64,000 bases of DNA. Origin: a bacterium. Its GTDB lineage: Bacteria; Bacillota; Bacilli; Lactobacillales; Streptococcaceae. Made by a program: the position numbers and the translations under genes. Position 1 is the first letter of the stretch, and the number at the start of each line of letters is the position of its first letter. The notes beneath the pieces are model-generated. The model saw only the letters and a list, made by a program, of their open reading frames with translations, searched no databases and had not been told where the DNA came from. Shown here piece by piece: positions 9,274 to 18,701 of the stretch. Where the stretch lies: NCBI GenBank assembly GCA_905221115.1, contig CAJNBX010000008.1, forward strand, positions 8,241 through 72,240, in the 5' to 3' direction.

Positions 9274-9495
9274 GCGTTTTGCAGAAAAAATATTCTATCC
9301 ACTTAGCGGACACTTTTTAGATTGATTGTTTTTGACTGCTTTATCAGGAATTACTTGAAAAAATAAGTTTGAAACCTTGCTTAAAAAGGATTTTATTTCA
9401 TTATCTTTCACATTTTCGTGAAAAGTTGATCGATTTCCTGCATTTATTTTATGATAAACGTTTGACAGTTTTTTCTCTTTTTTAACATAAAAGGC

Positions 9496-9524
9496 TTGCA
9501 TTTTTTATCGAAAACGGTTACTAT
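9496..9524 (+). promoter_or_regulatory. scrB promoter overlapped by a cre/ScrR-like operator
   Basis: TTGCAT (9496-9501), a 17-bp spacer and TACTAT (9519-9524) form a moderate promoter 34 bp before the scrB start. TCGAAAACGGTTACT (9508-9522) fits the cre consensus with one mismatch and covers the spacer and part of the -10, so repression by ScrR or CcpA would occlude RNA polymerase. A further palindrome AAACGTTT at 9456-9463, next to TTGACA, may be an upstream operator or promoter. The rest of the 9183-9557 gap shows nothing else. Confidence 0.5.
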
Positions 9525-9557
9525 TAAATGTGATAAGATTTTTGGAGGAATGAATGA

Positions 9558-11012
9558 ATGGAATGGACTACTGAGCGTCGTTACAGACTTTATCAAGATT
9601 GGACGCAAGAAGAAATTCAAAATATAAAGAAAAATATAGCACAATCTCCATGGCATACTCATTACCATGTTGAGCCAAAAACAGGACTTCTCAACGACCC
9701 AAATGGCTTTTCTTACTTTGATGGCAAGTGGATCCTCTTTTACCAGAATTTTCCTTTTGGTGCAGCCCACGGTTTGAAATCTTGGGCACAGCTAGAAAGT
9801 GATGATTTGATTCACTTTAGAGAAACTGGAATCAAAGTTTTACCAGATACTCCATTAGATAGCCACGGTGCCTACTCTGGTTCTGCCATGCAGTTTGGTG
9901 ATAACTTGTTCCTATTCTATACAGGAAATGTCCGCGATGAAAACTGGATCCGTCACCCATACCAGATTGGGGCTTTGATGAACAAGGACGGCAAGATTAC
10001 AAAGATTGACAAGATCTTGATCGATCAGCCTACAGACTCTACAGACCACTTCCGCGATCCGCAAATTTTTAATTTTAAAGGTCAATATTATGCTATCGTC
10101 GGAGGACAGGACTTGGAGAAAAAAGGCTTCGTCCGTCTCTACAAAGCTATTAACAACGACTACACCAATTGGAAAGCTATTGGTGACCTTGACTTTGCTA
10201 ACGACCGTACTTCCTATATGATGGAATGTCCAAATCTGGTCTTTGTAGGAGAGCAACCTGTCCTTCTCTACTGCCCACAAGGATTGGATAAGAAAGTTCT
10301 AGACTACGACAATATCTATCCAAATATGTATAAGATTGGGGCTTCCTTTGACCCTGAAAATGCCAAAATGGTAGATGTGTCTCAACTTCAAAACATGGAC
10401 TATGGTTTCGAAGCCTATGCAACTCAAGCCTTCAACGCTCCTGACGGACGCTCTCTAGCAGTTAGCTGGCTTGGATTGCCAGATGTTTCTTACCCATCTG
10501 ACCGTTTTGACCACCAAGGAACCTTCTCTTTGGTCAAAGAACTGACTATCAAAGACGGCAAACTCTACCAATACCCAGTCGCAGCTATCAAGGATCTCCG
10601 TGCTTCTGAAGAAGCCTTCTCAAACCGTGCCCAAACCAATAACACTTACGAACTTGAACTTAACTTGGAATCCAATAGCCAGAGCGAGATTGTCTTACTT
10701 GCTGATAAAGAAGGCAAGGGACTTTCCATCAACTTTGACCTTGTAAATGGTCAAGTGACAGTGGATCGTAGCCAGGCTGGTGAACAGTACGCTCAAGAAT
10801 TTGGGACAACTCGTTCTTGCCCTATCGAGAATCAGGCTACTACTGCTACAATCTTCATCGATAACTCTGTCTTTGAAATTTTCATCAATAAAGGAGAAAA
10901 AGTATTTTCTGGTCGTGTCTTCCCACATGCGGACCAAAATGGTATCCTCATCAAATCTGGAAACCCAACTGGAACTTACTATGAATTAGATTATGGTCGC
11001 AAAACTAACTGA
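9558..11012 (+). CDS. scrB: Sucrose-6-phosphate hydrolase (GH32)
   Basis: Cleaves intracellular sucrose-6-phosphate to glucose-6-phosphate and fructose. The 484 residues show the GH32 five-bladed propeller signatures: the nucleophile Asp47 in NDPNG, the FRDPQ motif that stabilises the transition state, and the acid/base Glu in MECPN, followed by a C-terminal beta-sandwich domain. The ATG at 9558 is chosen because GGAGG lies 9 bases upstream; two nearer ATGs (9550 and 9554) are out of frame. scrB is divergent from scrA and its last 20 bases overlap scrR, so repressor and hydrolase share one transcript. Confidence 0.96.
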   Translation: MEWTTERRYRLYQDWTQEEIQNIKKNIAQSPWHTHYHVEPKTGLLNDPNGFSYFDGKWILFYQNFPFGAAHGLKSWAQLESDDLIHFRETGIKVLPDTPLDSHGAYSGSAMQFGDNLFLFYTGNVRDENWIRHPYQIGALMNKDGKITKIDKILIDQPTDSTDHFRDPQIFNFKGQYYAIVGGQDLEKKGFVRLYKAINNDYTNWKAIGDLDFANDRTSYMMECPNLVFVGEQPVLLYCPQGLDKKVLDYDNIYPNMYKIGASFDPENAKMVDVSQLQNMDYGFEAYATQAFNAPDGRSLAVSWLGLPDVSYPSDRFDHQGTFSLVKELTIKDGKLYQYPVAAIKDLRASEEAFSNRAQTNNTYELELNLESNSQSEIVLLADKEGKGLSINFDLVNGQVTVDRSQAGEQYAQEFGTTRSCPIENQATTATIFIDNSVFEIFINKGEKVFSGRVFPHADQNGILIKSGNPTGTYYELDYGRKTN

Positions 11013-11958
11013 TGTCGCCAAACTTGCAGGCGTCAGTCCTACTACCGTTTCTCGGGTTATCAATAAAAAAGGGTATCTCTCTGAGAAAACCATTCAAAAA
11101 GTCAATGAAGCCATGCGAGAATTGGGCTACAAACCCAACAACCTAGCTCGCAGTCTACAAGGAAAATCAGCTAAGTTAATCGGCTTGATTTTCCCCAATA
11201 TTTCTAACGTTTTCTATGCAGAATTGATTGATAAGCTGGAACACCAACTCTTTAAAAATGGTTACAAGACCATCATCTGCAACAGCGAACATGATTCTGA
11301 GAAGGAACGCGAATACATCGAAATGTTGGAAGCCAATCAGGTGGACGGCATCATTTCGGGTAGTCACAACCTAGGAATCGAAGACTACAATCGTGTGACG
11401 GCACCAATTATTTCCTTTGACCGAAATCTGTCACCAGACATTCCTGTCGTTTCCTCTGACAACTATGCTGGTGGGGTCCTTGCTGCCCAGACCTTGGTTA
11501 AGACAGGCGCCCAGTCTATCATTATGATTACAGGGAATGACAATTCCAATTCGCCAACTGGGCTACGCCACGCTGGCTTTGCATCCGTACTCCCCAAAGC
11601 ACCTATTATCAATGTTTCCAGTGACTTTTCTCCTGTCAGAAAAGAGATGGAAATCAAGAATATATTGACCCGCCAGAAACCAGATGCCATTTTTGCTTCG
11701 GATGATTTGACAGCTATTCTGGTCATTAAAATTGCTCAAGAACTGGGCATTTCTGTCCCTGAAGAGCTCAAGGTCATCGGATACGATGGTACCTACTTTA
11801 TCGAAAATTACTATCCTCAACTCGCGACCATCAAGCAACCTTTGGAAGAGATTGCCTGCCTCACTGTTGACCTTCTATTACAGAAAATCGAAGGCAAGGA
11901 AGTTGCGACAACCGGTTACTTCTTACCAGTCACCCTATTACCAGGAAAAAGTATTTAA
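10993..11958 (+). CDS. scrR: Sucrose operon repressor, LacI/GalR family
   Basis: A LacI-family transcription factor that represses the scr genes in the absence of sucrose. The 321 residues have an N-terminal helix-turn-helix (TDVAKLAGVSPTTVSRVIN, residues 6-24), the hinge helix region (NNLARSLQ), and a periplasmic-binding-protein-like effector domain to the end. The start ATG at 10993 lies inside the end of scrB (20-base overlap), implying translational coupling and autoregulation if ScrR acts at the scrB promoter. The stop codon TAA is the first three bases of a BOX element. Confidence 0.94.
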   Translation: MVAKLTDVAKLAGVSPTTVSRVINKKGYLSEKTIQKVNEAMRELGYKPNNLARSLQGKSAKLIGLIFPNISNVFYAELIDKLEHQLFKNGYKTIICNSEHDSEKEREYIEMLEANQVDGIISGSHNLGIEDYNRVTAPIISFDRNLSPDIPVVSSDNYAGGVLAAQTLVKTGAQSIIMITGNDNSNSPTGLRHAGFASVLPKAPIINVSSDFSPVRKEMEIKNILTRQKPDAIFASDDLTAILVIKIAQELGISVPEELKVIGYDGTYFIENYYPQLATIKQPLEEIACLTVDLLLQKIEGKEVATTGYFLPVTLLPGKSI

Positions 11959-12154
11959 TACTCTTCGAAAATCTCTTCAAACCACGTCAGCTTCACCTTG
12001 ACGTAGATACGGTTACTGACTTCGTCAGTTCTATCCACAACCTCAAAACAGTGTTTTGAGCTGGCTTCGTCAGTCTTGTCTACAACCTCAAAGCAGTGCT
12101 TTGAGTAGCCTGCGGCTAGCTTCCTAGTTTACTCTTTGATTTTCATTGAGTATA
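11956..12154 (+). repeat. BOX element with two boxB units
   Basis: About 200 bp in boxA-boxB-boxB-boxC order. It begins TAATACTCTTCG, in which TAA is the scrR stop codon. The two boxB copies each contain a CTTCGTCAGT segment, with CTCAAAACAGTGTTTTGAG in the first and CTCAAAGCAGTGCTTTGAG in the second. It ends CTTTGATTTTCATTGAGTATAA. It fills the gap between the convergent scrR and mvaA. Confidence 0.92.
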
Positions 12155-12162
12155 AGCACAAG

Positions 12163-12193
12163 AAAACTCAGACCGATTCGTCTGAGTTTTTTA
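12163..12193. terminator. Bidirectional terminator between scrR/BOX and mvaA
   Basis: A 10-bp stem (AAAACTCAGA with TCTGAGTTTT) and an 8-base loop, followed by T residues on the plus strand and A residues upstream. It overlaps the mvaA stop codon at its right end and can serve both convergent units. Confidence 0.85.
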
Positions 12194-13465
12194 TGATCTT
12201 AAATTTTCTAGATAGCGCTGGGCTGTCTCTAGGTTAAAGGTTTTATCTGCGATGAGGCGCTCGACTAAGGGAGCAACTTCAGATTCACTAGCACCTGCTA
12301 GGAGAGCCAAGGATTTGGCCTGCAATTTCATGTGCCCTTGCTGAATCCCTGTGCTCACCAAGGCTTTGAGAGCCGCAAAGTTTTGGGCAAGCCCGATAGA
12401 CACGATAATCTGAGCTAATTCTTTGGCAGAAGGATTTCCCAGTAGTTCATGACTGAGGGCTACACGCGGGTTGAGGCCGATAGAGCCACCCTTGGTCGCT
12501 ACCGGCATAGGCAGGGTCATCTCACCAACCAATTCTTCTGTCTCCAAGTCTAGACGCCAGGAGCTAAGACCTTGGTAATGTCCATCTCGACTGGCAAAGG
12601 CATGAGCTCCTGCCTCAATAGCACGCCAGTCATTACCAGTGGCAATCAAAATGGCATCAATACCATTAAAAATCCCTTTATTGTGGGTAGCTGCTCGATA
12701 AGGATCAACCTGCGCAAACTGGCTAGCCAAAGCCATTTTCTCTGCAATTTCTCGTCCTTGATCCTTTTGGCGACTCAAGTAACGAAAGGCGATGCGACAG
12801 CTTGCAGTCACTAGAGAATCGGTCGCGTAGTTGGACAAGATCCCCATAAGACTCTGCCCCTGACTGAGTTCTTCTAAGACTGGTTTCAAGGCTTCCAGCA
12901 TGGTGTTAAGCATATTGGCTCCCATGGCTTCTTGGGTATCAACATGAAGATAGACGACTAGAAAGTCTGTTTCGCCTTTAATCTGCTCCACATGCAAATC
13001 ACGCGCACCACCCCCGCGTTTAACGATAGAAGGATAGGCTTGATTGGCAAGTTCCAAGAGCTCCGCTTTCTTGCTGACAATCTTCTCTTGCGCTTGTTCA
13101 GGATTAGCAACTTGATAAAGGGCTACCTGCCCAATCATCTGGCGCTCATGGACTTGTGCAGTAAAACCGCCTGCACGCTTGATGATTTTACTTGCATAGC
13201 TGGCCGCAGCAACCACAGAGGGTTCTTCTGTCACATAGGGAACGGTGTATTCCTGACCATTGACAAGGACCTCTGGAACCAGCGAATAAGGTAGAGAAAA
13301 AGTCCCCACCACATTCTCACTCAGCTGGTCTGCGACAGTTACGCTAATTTGTTCATCATGCTCCAAACTAGCTTGTCTCTCAGGACTAAGGAGCGCCTGA
13401 GCTTTTAACAGCTCAAGGCGCTCATGGTATGATTTTTTAGAAAATCCATTCCAACTTATCTTCAT
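12191..13465 (-). CDS. mvaA: Hydroxymethylglutaryl-CoA reductase, class II
   Basis: Reduces HMG-CoA to mevalonate, the second dedicated step of the mevalonate pathway that supplies isopentenyl diphosphate in streptococci. The 424 residues show the class II signatures: ENVVGTFSLP near residue 50 with the catalytic Glu, the cofactor/substrate motif here EAMGANM (usually DAMGMNM), a GGSIGLNPR segment, and the C-terminal catalytic His in QQGHMKLQA. It overlaps the mvaS stop by one base (TAATG), so the two genes are translationally coupled. Cofactor preference cannot be decided from what is seen. Confidence 0.95.
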   Translation of the reverse strand: MKISWNGFSKKSYHERLELLKAQALLSPERQASLEHDEQISVTVADQLSENVVGTFSLPYSLVPEVLVNGQEYTVPYVTEEPSVVAAASYASKIIKRAGGFTAQVHERQMIGQVALYQVANPEQAQEKIVSKKAELLELANQAYPSIVKRGGGARDLHVEQIKGETDFLVVYLHVDTQEAMGANMLNTMLEALKPVLEELSQGQSLMGILSNYATDSLVTASCRIAFRYLSRQKDQGREIAEKMALASQFAQVDPYRAATHNKGIFNGIDAILIATGNDWRAIEAGAHAFASRDGHYQGLSSWRLDLETEELVGEMTLPMPVATKGGSIGLNPRVALSHELLGNPSAKELAQIIVSIGLAQNFAALKALVSTGIQQGHMKLQAKSLALLAGASESEVAPLVERLIADKTFNLETAQRYLENLRS

Positions 13466-14637
13466 TATTTTTCAACCTTGCTATAACGACGTTGGTGGTC
13501 CACAATTTCAACCAAGGCAAACTCTTGTTTTTCATAGCCAGCAAACTGGGCAGAGTTTGTTTCATCTAAGTCCACTTCCTCAAAGAATACTTTTTCATAG
13601 TCAGCAACAGACAGGGCAGTTCGTTGGTTGAGTTTGTTCAAACGGTCTTTATCCAGATAAGCTTCATATCCTTCAACCAATTCACCACTAAAGAACTCAG
13701 CTACGGCCCCACTTCCGTAACTATAAAGGGCGATTTTATCCCCAGCCTTCAAGCTATCTGTATTTTCCAAGAGAGACAAGAGTCCGAGGAAAAGGGAACC
13801 TGTATAGATATTCCCCACCTTTTGACTGTAGAGAATAGACTGGTCAAAATTCTTTTGCAAGAGGTCTTTTTTCTCTTGAGGCAGGCTCTTATCCATGATT
13901 TTTTTCAAGCCTTTTAGCGCTAATTTAGGGTAAGGCAAGTGGAAGCAAACAGCCGCAAAATCATCTAAAGTAAGCTGGTAGCGTTTTTGATATTCAAGCC
14001 AAGTCGTTTTCAAACTATCCAAATATTGTTGGGTAGAATAAACACCATTTACATAAGGAGTTGTTGAGTAATTTGGACGCCAGAAATCCATGATGTCACG
14101 AGTCTGAGCCACATTGTCATTATTAAAGGCCATAATGCGTGGATTTTGTGTAATTAACATGGCCACACTGCCAGCACCCTGAGTTGGTTCTCCTGGAGTT
14201 TCAATACCGTACTTGGCAATATCACTGGCAATGACCAAAACCTTGGACTCTGGAGAATTTTCCACATGCAATTTGGCATAATGAAGGGCAGCTGTCGCTC
14301 CATAGCAGGCTTCTTTAATCTCGAAACTACGAGCAAAAGGCTGGATTCCCAGCAAACCATGCACAAAGACGGCCGCAGCTTTACTCTGGTCAATTCCTGA
14401 CTCAGTCGCCACAATGACCATATCGATTTCTTGTCTTTCTTGCTCAGTTAAAATAGAGTCACTAGCACTGGCCGCCAAGGTCACGATATCCTCAGTTAGG
14501 GGCGCAATACTCAATTCCTTGAGTAAGAGTCCTTTGCTTAATTTTTCAGGGTCAATTCCCCTCGCTTCTGCTAAGTCTTGTAATTTCAAGACATATTGAC
14601 TGGTCGCAAAACCAATCTTATCAATACCGATTGTCAT
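13465..14637 (-). CDS. mvaS: Hydroxymethylglutaryl-CoA synthase
   Basis: Condenses acetyl-CoA with acetoacetyl-CoA to HMG-CoA, the entry step of the mevalonate pathway. The thiolase-fold protein has the catalytic Cys in IKEACYGATAALH and the catalytic His in AVCFHLPYPK, with the catalytic Glu near the N-terminus in ATESG. I chose the ATG at 14637 (MTIGIDKIGF, 390 residues), because GAGG lies 5-6 bases upstream and this is the usual N-terminus; an in-frame ATG at 14661 has no ribosome binding site. mvaS is the first gene of the mvaS-mvaA pair and has an extended -10 promoter. Confidence 0.95.
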   Translation of the reverse strand: MTIGIDKIGFATSQYVLKLQDLAEARGIDPEKLSKGLLLKELSIAPLTEDIVTLAASASDSILTEQERQEIDMVIVATESGIDQSKAAAVFVHGLLGIQPFARSFEIKEACYGATAALHYAKLHVENSPESKVLVIASDIAKYGIETPGEPTQGAGSVAMLITQNPRIMAFNNDNVAQTRDIMDFWRPNYSTTPYVNGVYSTQQYLDSLKTTWLEYQKRYQLTLDDFAAVCFHLPYPKLALKGLKKIMDKSLPQEKKDLLQKNFDQSILYSQKVGNIYTGSLFLGLLSLLENTDSLKAGDKIALYSYGSGAVAEFFSGELVEGYEAYLDKDRLNKLNQRTALSVADYEKVFFEEVDLDETNSAQFAGYEKQEFALVEIVDHQRRYSKVEK

Positions 14638-14682
14638 ATTTACCTCTGTTTTATCATTCATTGTAAAAAATCGTTCTATACT

Positions 14683-14691
14683 ATTTTATCA
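14683..14691 (-). promoter_or_regulatory. Extended -10 promoter for mvaS-mvaA
   Basis: On the minus strand TGATAAAAT: -10 TAAAAT (14683-14688) with TGn, about 45 bp before the mvaS ATG. No convincing -35 is seen. Confidence 0.5.
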
Positions 14692-14711
14692 CAAATGGCA
14701 GTAAAAGAGAG

Positions 14712-14740
14712 AAAAAAGACTTGATTCACCAAAGCAAGTC
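14712..14740 (-). terminator. Terminator downstream of the threonine/serine exporter genes
   Basis: On the minus strand GACTTG, an 11-base loop and CAAGTC followed by TTTTTT. It ends the exporter transcript before the mvaS promoter. Confidence 0.7.
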
Positions 14741-14750
14741 CCTTAGTAGT

Positions 14751-15200
14751 CTAATTATTTTGCTGCTTTCGTAAGTAGGAATAAAGTCTGAGAATCACTG
14801 TTCCACTAGCCATTCCAATGGAAATCACCAGAGCCAACATAACAACCAAGGTTGCACTAGCAATGGCATGACTGTAATCTCCCGTCACAAAAAAGGCAGT
14901 TGTCCGATAGGAGAGATAACCCGGAACCAGAGGTGCCAATATGGCTAAGATAAAGACCACAGCAGGTGTCTTATAAAGAATACTTAAAATCTGGCTGACA
15001 CAAGAACCGATAATGGCTGCAATAAAAGTAGCCACAATAACATTGGTCGGTTCCTTGAGCAAGAGATAGATTAGCCAGACAGCCATGCCCAAAATTCCTC
15101 CTGGTAAGAGCATGGACCGCTGAACATTGAGTACGATTAGAAAAGTGATAATGGCAAGAAGACTTGCTACTGCTTGTAATAAAAAGGTTGTTAGTGTCAT
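14751..15200 (-). CDS. Threonine/serine exporter, small C-terminal subunit (ThrE-type)
   Basis: A 149-residue membrane protein with about four hydrophobic helices, matching the ThrE_2 half (DUF3815) of the threonine/serine exporter family. In Corynebacterium ThrE the two halves are one protein; in firmicutes they are usually two adjacent genes, as here. It starts one base after the stop of its partner and so is probably co-translated. The role in amino-acid export is inferred from the family; the real substrate in streptococci is not evident from the sequence. Confidence 0.8.
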   Translation of the reverse strand: MTLTTFLLQAVASLLAIITFLIVLNVQRSMLLPGGILGMAVWLIYLLLKEPTNVIVATFIAAIIGSCVSQILSILYKTPAVVFILAILAPLVPGYLSYRTTAFFVTGDYSHAIASATLVVMLALVISIGMASGTVILRLYSYLRKQQNN

Positions 15201-15201
15201 A

Positions 15202-15960
15202 TTAGTTCATCAATACCAAGGCGACAGAAGTTCCTGCCCCTAAAGCAAGGGTAATGAGCAGGGATTCAAACATCTTACTCATACCAGAGTTTATGTGGTT
15301 AGTCATAATATCACGGACCGCATTGGTCAAGGCAATCCCTGGTACAAAAGGCATGACTGCACCAGCTATAATCAAATCTGCCGTTGAAGGAAAGCCTGTG
15401 TAGCGAGCCCAAAACTGGGCAATCATTCCAAAGACGAAGGCTCCAGCAAAGGCTGTTACAAAAGGAATTCGGATAAACTTCTCCACATAGAGGGAAAAGG
15501 CAAAACCAAATAAGGTAGCCACTCCTGCCCCAAGTGCGTCGTAGATATTTCCACTAAACATAATTGAAAAGAAAGGAGCACTAAAGGTCGCAGCCAGAGT
15601 TACCTGCAACTTAGTATAAGGAAGAGGTTGGACTTGCAAAGCAGTCAATTGCTTGAAGGCTGTCTCTAAATCAATCCGCCCCCCAACCAGCTGACGAGAA
15701 ATCTGGTTCACATCGCAGACTTTTTCGATATTATAAGAAGATGAGGTCACGCGCTTCATACGCGAAATATTGGTATTTTCAATGGAGAAAAAGATGGCAG
15801 CAGGCATGGCAAGAACATTACAATCCACAATCCCCTGCGAATGCGCAATCCGAATCATGGTATCTTCTACGCGATGAATCTCTGATCCACTTTTGAGAAG
15901 AATGGTTCCAGCTAACATAATCACATCAATAACTGCATTTAATTCTTTTGATTCTTCCAT
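15202..15960 (-). CDS. Threonine/serine exporter, large N-terminal subunit (ThrE-type, DUF1212)
   Basis: A 252-residue protein with a cytoplasmic N-terminal part of about 110 residues (containing the family's GSEIHRVEDTMIRIA segment at about 26-40) and then about five membrane helices to residue 250. This matches the ThrE N-terminal domain family. It is the first gene of a two-gene unit with the small subunit. The GGAGG 6-7 bases before the ATG supports the start. It lies downstream of stkP but is separated from it by a strong terminator. Confidence 0.82.
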   Translation of the reverse strand: MEESKELNAVIDVIMLAGTILLKSGSEIHRVEDTMIRIAHSQGIVDCNVLAMPAAIFFSIENTNISRMKRVTSSSYNIEKVCDVNQISRQLVGGRIDLETAFKQLTALQVQPLPYTKLQVTLAATFSAPFFSIMFSGNIYDALGAGVATLFGFAFSLYVEKFIRIPFVTAFAGAFVFGMIAQFWARYTGFPSTADLIIAGAVMPFVPGIALTNAVRDIMTNHINSGMSKMFESLLITLALGAGTSVALVLMN

Positions 15961-16009
15961 GCTTGCCTCCTTTTATCAACTCCTTCTATTCTATCACAAA
16001 TCTGGACTC

Positions 16010-16045
16010 AAAAAAAATCTTTGCCATGAAATCATGACAAAGATT
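16010..16045 (-). terminator. Strong terminator of the gmk-stkP operon
   Basis: On the minus strand a 14-bp stem (AATCTTTGTCATGA with TCATGGCAAAGATT, one G-T pair) and a 2-base loop, followed by eight T residues. It starts 4 bases after the stkP stop. Confidence 0.9.
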
Positions 16046-16048
16046 CGT

Positions 16049-17950
16049 TTAATCACGAGAATTTTCGTGGTTGCCTTCACTACTTGATTGAGTAGTAGCA
16101 GGTGCATTCCCTCGTTGATTTCCTTGTTGGTTCCCCTGACTTGGTGTCGTAGTAGAACCTTGGTTTCCACGTTGGGATGGTGCTGATGATGACGTTGACG
16201 GTGGTGTTTTTGGTTTGTAGATTGAAATCTTGACACGCGTCTTAGTCAAATCAACCTTTTCGCCTGCTTTTGGACTCTGTTCAACGACTGTACCCTCAGC
16301 AGTTCCATCAGGAGCTGTTGACACCTCTACAACTTCAATATTGGCTTCTTTAATACCGACAATTTGAACGAGATTGTTTTTAGTAAATTCAAGACTAGAT
16401 CCTATATAACTTGGCATGGCAACGCTGGTTACTTTCTTAGCAATGGTTAAGGTAATCGTTGAGGCCTTGCTCAAATCATAGGTTGTTCCGGCAGCTGGAC
16501 TCTGTCTGAGAACAGTTCCTGCTTCACTCTCACTTGATTCTTCTTCCTCAATCTTGATGAGATTTTCAGGAACCTTCTTCTGCTTGAGTTCTGCGATAAC
16601 ATCTGTCGATTTACGGCCGATATAGTTACTCAATTGGAAGGATTGCTTGCCTGATGAGACAACCAAATTGATTTTCGAACCTTCTTTTCGAGTCTTTCCA
16701 GCTTCAGGATCTGTACGGATAATCCGCCCTTCTTCCACCTTTTCACTAGCCTCTGATTTCTCCTCACCAATCTCAAAATTAGCTTTCTTGAGCGTTTCCT
16801 TGGCCTCCGCCACTGTCTGACCTGCCACATCTGGAATGGCAATGGTTGCAGGAGTTCTGGATAATATCCAAATCAGAGAGGCTGCCACCAATACAATGCT
16901 GGCCAACAAAATCATATAACGAACTCTAAATTTCCGTTTCTTAACAGGCTTGCTTGCGTAATTGTCTTCTGAAACCTGCTGACTCGGCTTCGCAGCCTGT
17001 GGCTTCGGACTTTGTGTTTGCACCTTAGGAATCGAGGTCAAGGTACTCTGGGATACCTTTGGTAGAGTCTTGGTGTCTGCCTTAGTAGTATCATTAAATA
17101 CCAGTTTAGGTTCATTTCGACGATTGTAAGACAAGCTACTAGACAAGTCCACATACATCTCTGCAACTGACTGATAACGATCTGTCAATTTCTTGGCAGT
17201 TGCCTTGATGACAACATTCTCCAAAGCCTGAGGCACAGATGGATTTTCATCAATAACTGACGGCAGTGGTTTCTGGAAATGCTGAAGGGCAATGGTCACC
17301 GCGCTATCTCCGTCATAAGGGATATGGCCTGTCAGCATCTCATAGAAAATAATCCCCATGGCATAGATATCACTCTGTACCGTCGCCTTCGAACCACGCG
17401 CCTGCTCTGGTGACAAGTAATGAACTGAGCCCAGCATAGAGTTAGTCTGGGTCAGACTCGTCTCTGCAAAGGCAACCGCAATCCCAAAGTCTGTGACCTT
17501 GGCAGTCCCATCTGGTGTCAAGAGGATATTTTGAGGTTTCAAGTCCCTATGGACAATTCCTCTGGTATGGGCCAAACGCATAGCCAATAGGATTTGTCCC
17601 ATGATACGGACGGCTTCTTCATTAGAAAGAGGATAGTGTTCCTTGATATAGCGTTTAAGGTCTAGGCCAGCAACATACTCCATTGCAAGATACTGTTGAC
17701 CGTCTTCCTCACCAATATCTGTTATCCGAACGATATGAGGATGGTCTAGATCTGCCATAGCTCTCGCTTCACGTTGAAAACGAGCTACAGCTATCGGGTC
17801 CGTCTGGTAGTTGGTCCTCAAGACCTTCACTGCCACTTCTTCTCCGTCTAGAATTAAATCCTTGGCCAAATAGACATCTGCCATGCCTCCTCGGCCAATC
17901 TGTTTCACAATCCGATAGCGTCCGGCAAAAATCTTGCCGATTTGGATCAT
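16049..17950 (-). CDS. stkP: Serine/threonine protein kinase with PASTA domains (StkP/PknB family)
   Basis: A membrane-anchored kinase that senses cell-wall fragments and coordinates septal wall synthesis and division. The 633 residues give: kinase domain 1-275 with Lys42, the catalytic HRD at 134-136 and DFG at 154-156; a juxtamembrane linker 276-343; one transmembrane helix at about 344-363; PASTA repeats at about 368-434, 435-505 and 506-578; then an unusual Ser/Thr/Gln/Asn/Gly-rich extracellular tail at 580-633. S. pneumoniae StkP is known to have four PASTA repeats and no such tail, so one repeat is missing here. The ATGA overlap with phpP couples it to its phosphatase. It is the last gene of the operon that begins with gmk. 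Confidence 0.96.
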   Translation of the reverse strand: MIQIGKIFAGRYRIVKQIGRGGMADVYLAKDLILDGEEVAVKVLRTNYQTDPIAVARFQREARAMADLDHPHIVRITDIGEEDGQQYLAMEYVAGLDLKRYIKEHYPLSNEEAVRIMGQILLAMRLAHTRGIVHRDLKPQNILLTPDGTAKVTDFGIAVAFAETSLTQTNSMLGSVHYLSPEQARGSKATVQSDIYAMGIIFYEMLTGHIPYDGDSAVTIALQHFQKPLPSVIDENPSVPQALENVVIKATAKKLTDRYQSVAEMYVDLSSSLSYNRRNEPKLVFNDTTKADTKTLPKVSQSTLTSIPKVQTQSPKPQAAKPSQQVSEDNYASKPVKKRKFRVRYMILLASIVLVAASLIWILSRTPATIAIPDVAGQTVAEAKETLKKANFEIGEEKSEASEKVEEGRIIRTDPEAGKTRKEGSKINLVVSSGKQSFQLSNYIGRKSTDVIAELKQKKVPENLIKIEEEESSESEAGTVLRQSPAAGTTYDLSKASTITLTIAKKVTSVAMPSYIGSSLEFTKNNLVQIVGIKEANIEVVEVSTAPDGTAEGTVVEQSPKAGEKVDLTKTRVKISIYKPKTPPSTSSSAPSQRGNQGSTTTPSQGNQQGNQRGNAPATTQSSSEGNHENSRD

Positions 17951-18687
17951 TCTGCATCCTCCTCGTTCATAGAAACAAGGGCAACCGTAATGTTGTCTAA
18001 ACCTCCTGCATTGTTAGCAAAACGCACGAGCGTCGCTGTTTTATCTGCCAAAGGAATATCACTGGTTACAATATCACAAATCTCACTGCCTGAAATCATG
18101 TTAGTCAAACCATCACTATTGAGCAAGAGATAGTCACCTGGCTCAAGGGTAATCATTCCAAAATCAGGTTGAACTTCATCTTTTTGACCGATTGACTGGG
18201 TAATAATATTTTTCTGTGGATGGCTGGCTGCTTCTTCTGGTGTCAATTGACCTGCCTTAAGCAATTCATTGACCAAAGAATGGTCGCTCGTTAACTGGTG
18301 GTACTCTTCCCCACGAATCAAACCGATACGAGAATCCCCAATGTGAGCATAGATAGCCTGATTGCCAATAATAGCAACAGCCTCGAGAGTTGTTCCCATT
18401 CCTTTATAGGCATCATCTTGTCCAAGTTGATGAATCTTTTGATTTTCAATTTCTAGGTAATGGGCGAACCATTCACGCACTTCATTGACTGTATCGATCT
18501 GGGTATCAACCCAAGCTATACCTAGGTCTGTTACCGCCATTTCACTAGCGATATTCCCTGCGCGATGACCTCCCATCCCATCAGCTAAAATAATCATGGT
18601 ACGCCCAGCTCTATTGACATAGTGGTTGACATAGTCTTGGTTATTTGTTCGTTTCTGACCAACATCTGTTAATAATGAAATTTCCAT
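17947..18687 (-). CDS. phpP: PP2C-type protein phosphatase, partner of StkP
   Basis: Dephosphorylates StkP and its substrates. The 246-residue PPM/PP2C protein shows Asp18 in the N-terminal NNQD, the metal-binding DGMGGH at 36-41, the HIGDSR motif at about 117-122 (Gly-Asp metal ligand), and the C-terminal DNIT. No signal peptide or membrane segment, so it is cytoplasmic. Stop and stkP start overlap as ATGA. The gap to rsmB is 14 bases, inside one operon. Confidence 0.95.
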   Translation of the reverse strand: MEISLLTDVGQKRTNNQDYVNHYVNRAGRTMIILADGMGGHRAGNIASEMAVTDLGIAWVDTQIDTVNEVREWFAHYLEIENQKIHQLGQDDAYKGMGTTLEAVAIIGNQAIYAHIGDSRIGLIRGEEYHQLTSDHSLVNELLKAGQLTPEEAASHPQKNIITQSIGQKDEVQPDFGMITLEPGDYLLLNSDGLTNMISGSEICDIVTSDIPLADKTATLVRFANNAGGLDNITVALVSMNEEDAE

Positions 18688-18701
18688 GTGTCAGTTCCTT
18701 C

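Noticed and set aside
14637..14661. Longer N-terminus for MvaS
   Set aside because: The upstream ATG has no ribosome binding site, while the internal ATG has GAGG at the right distance and gives the usual N-terminus.
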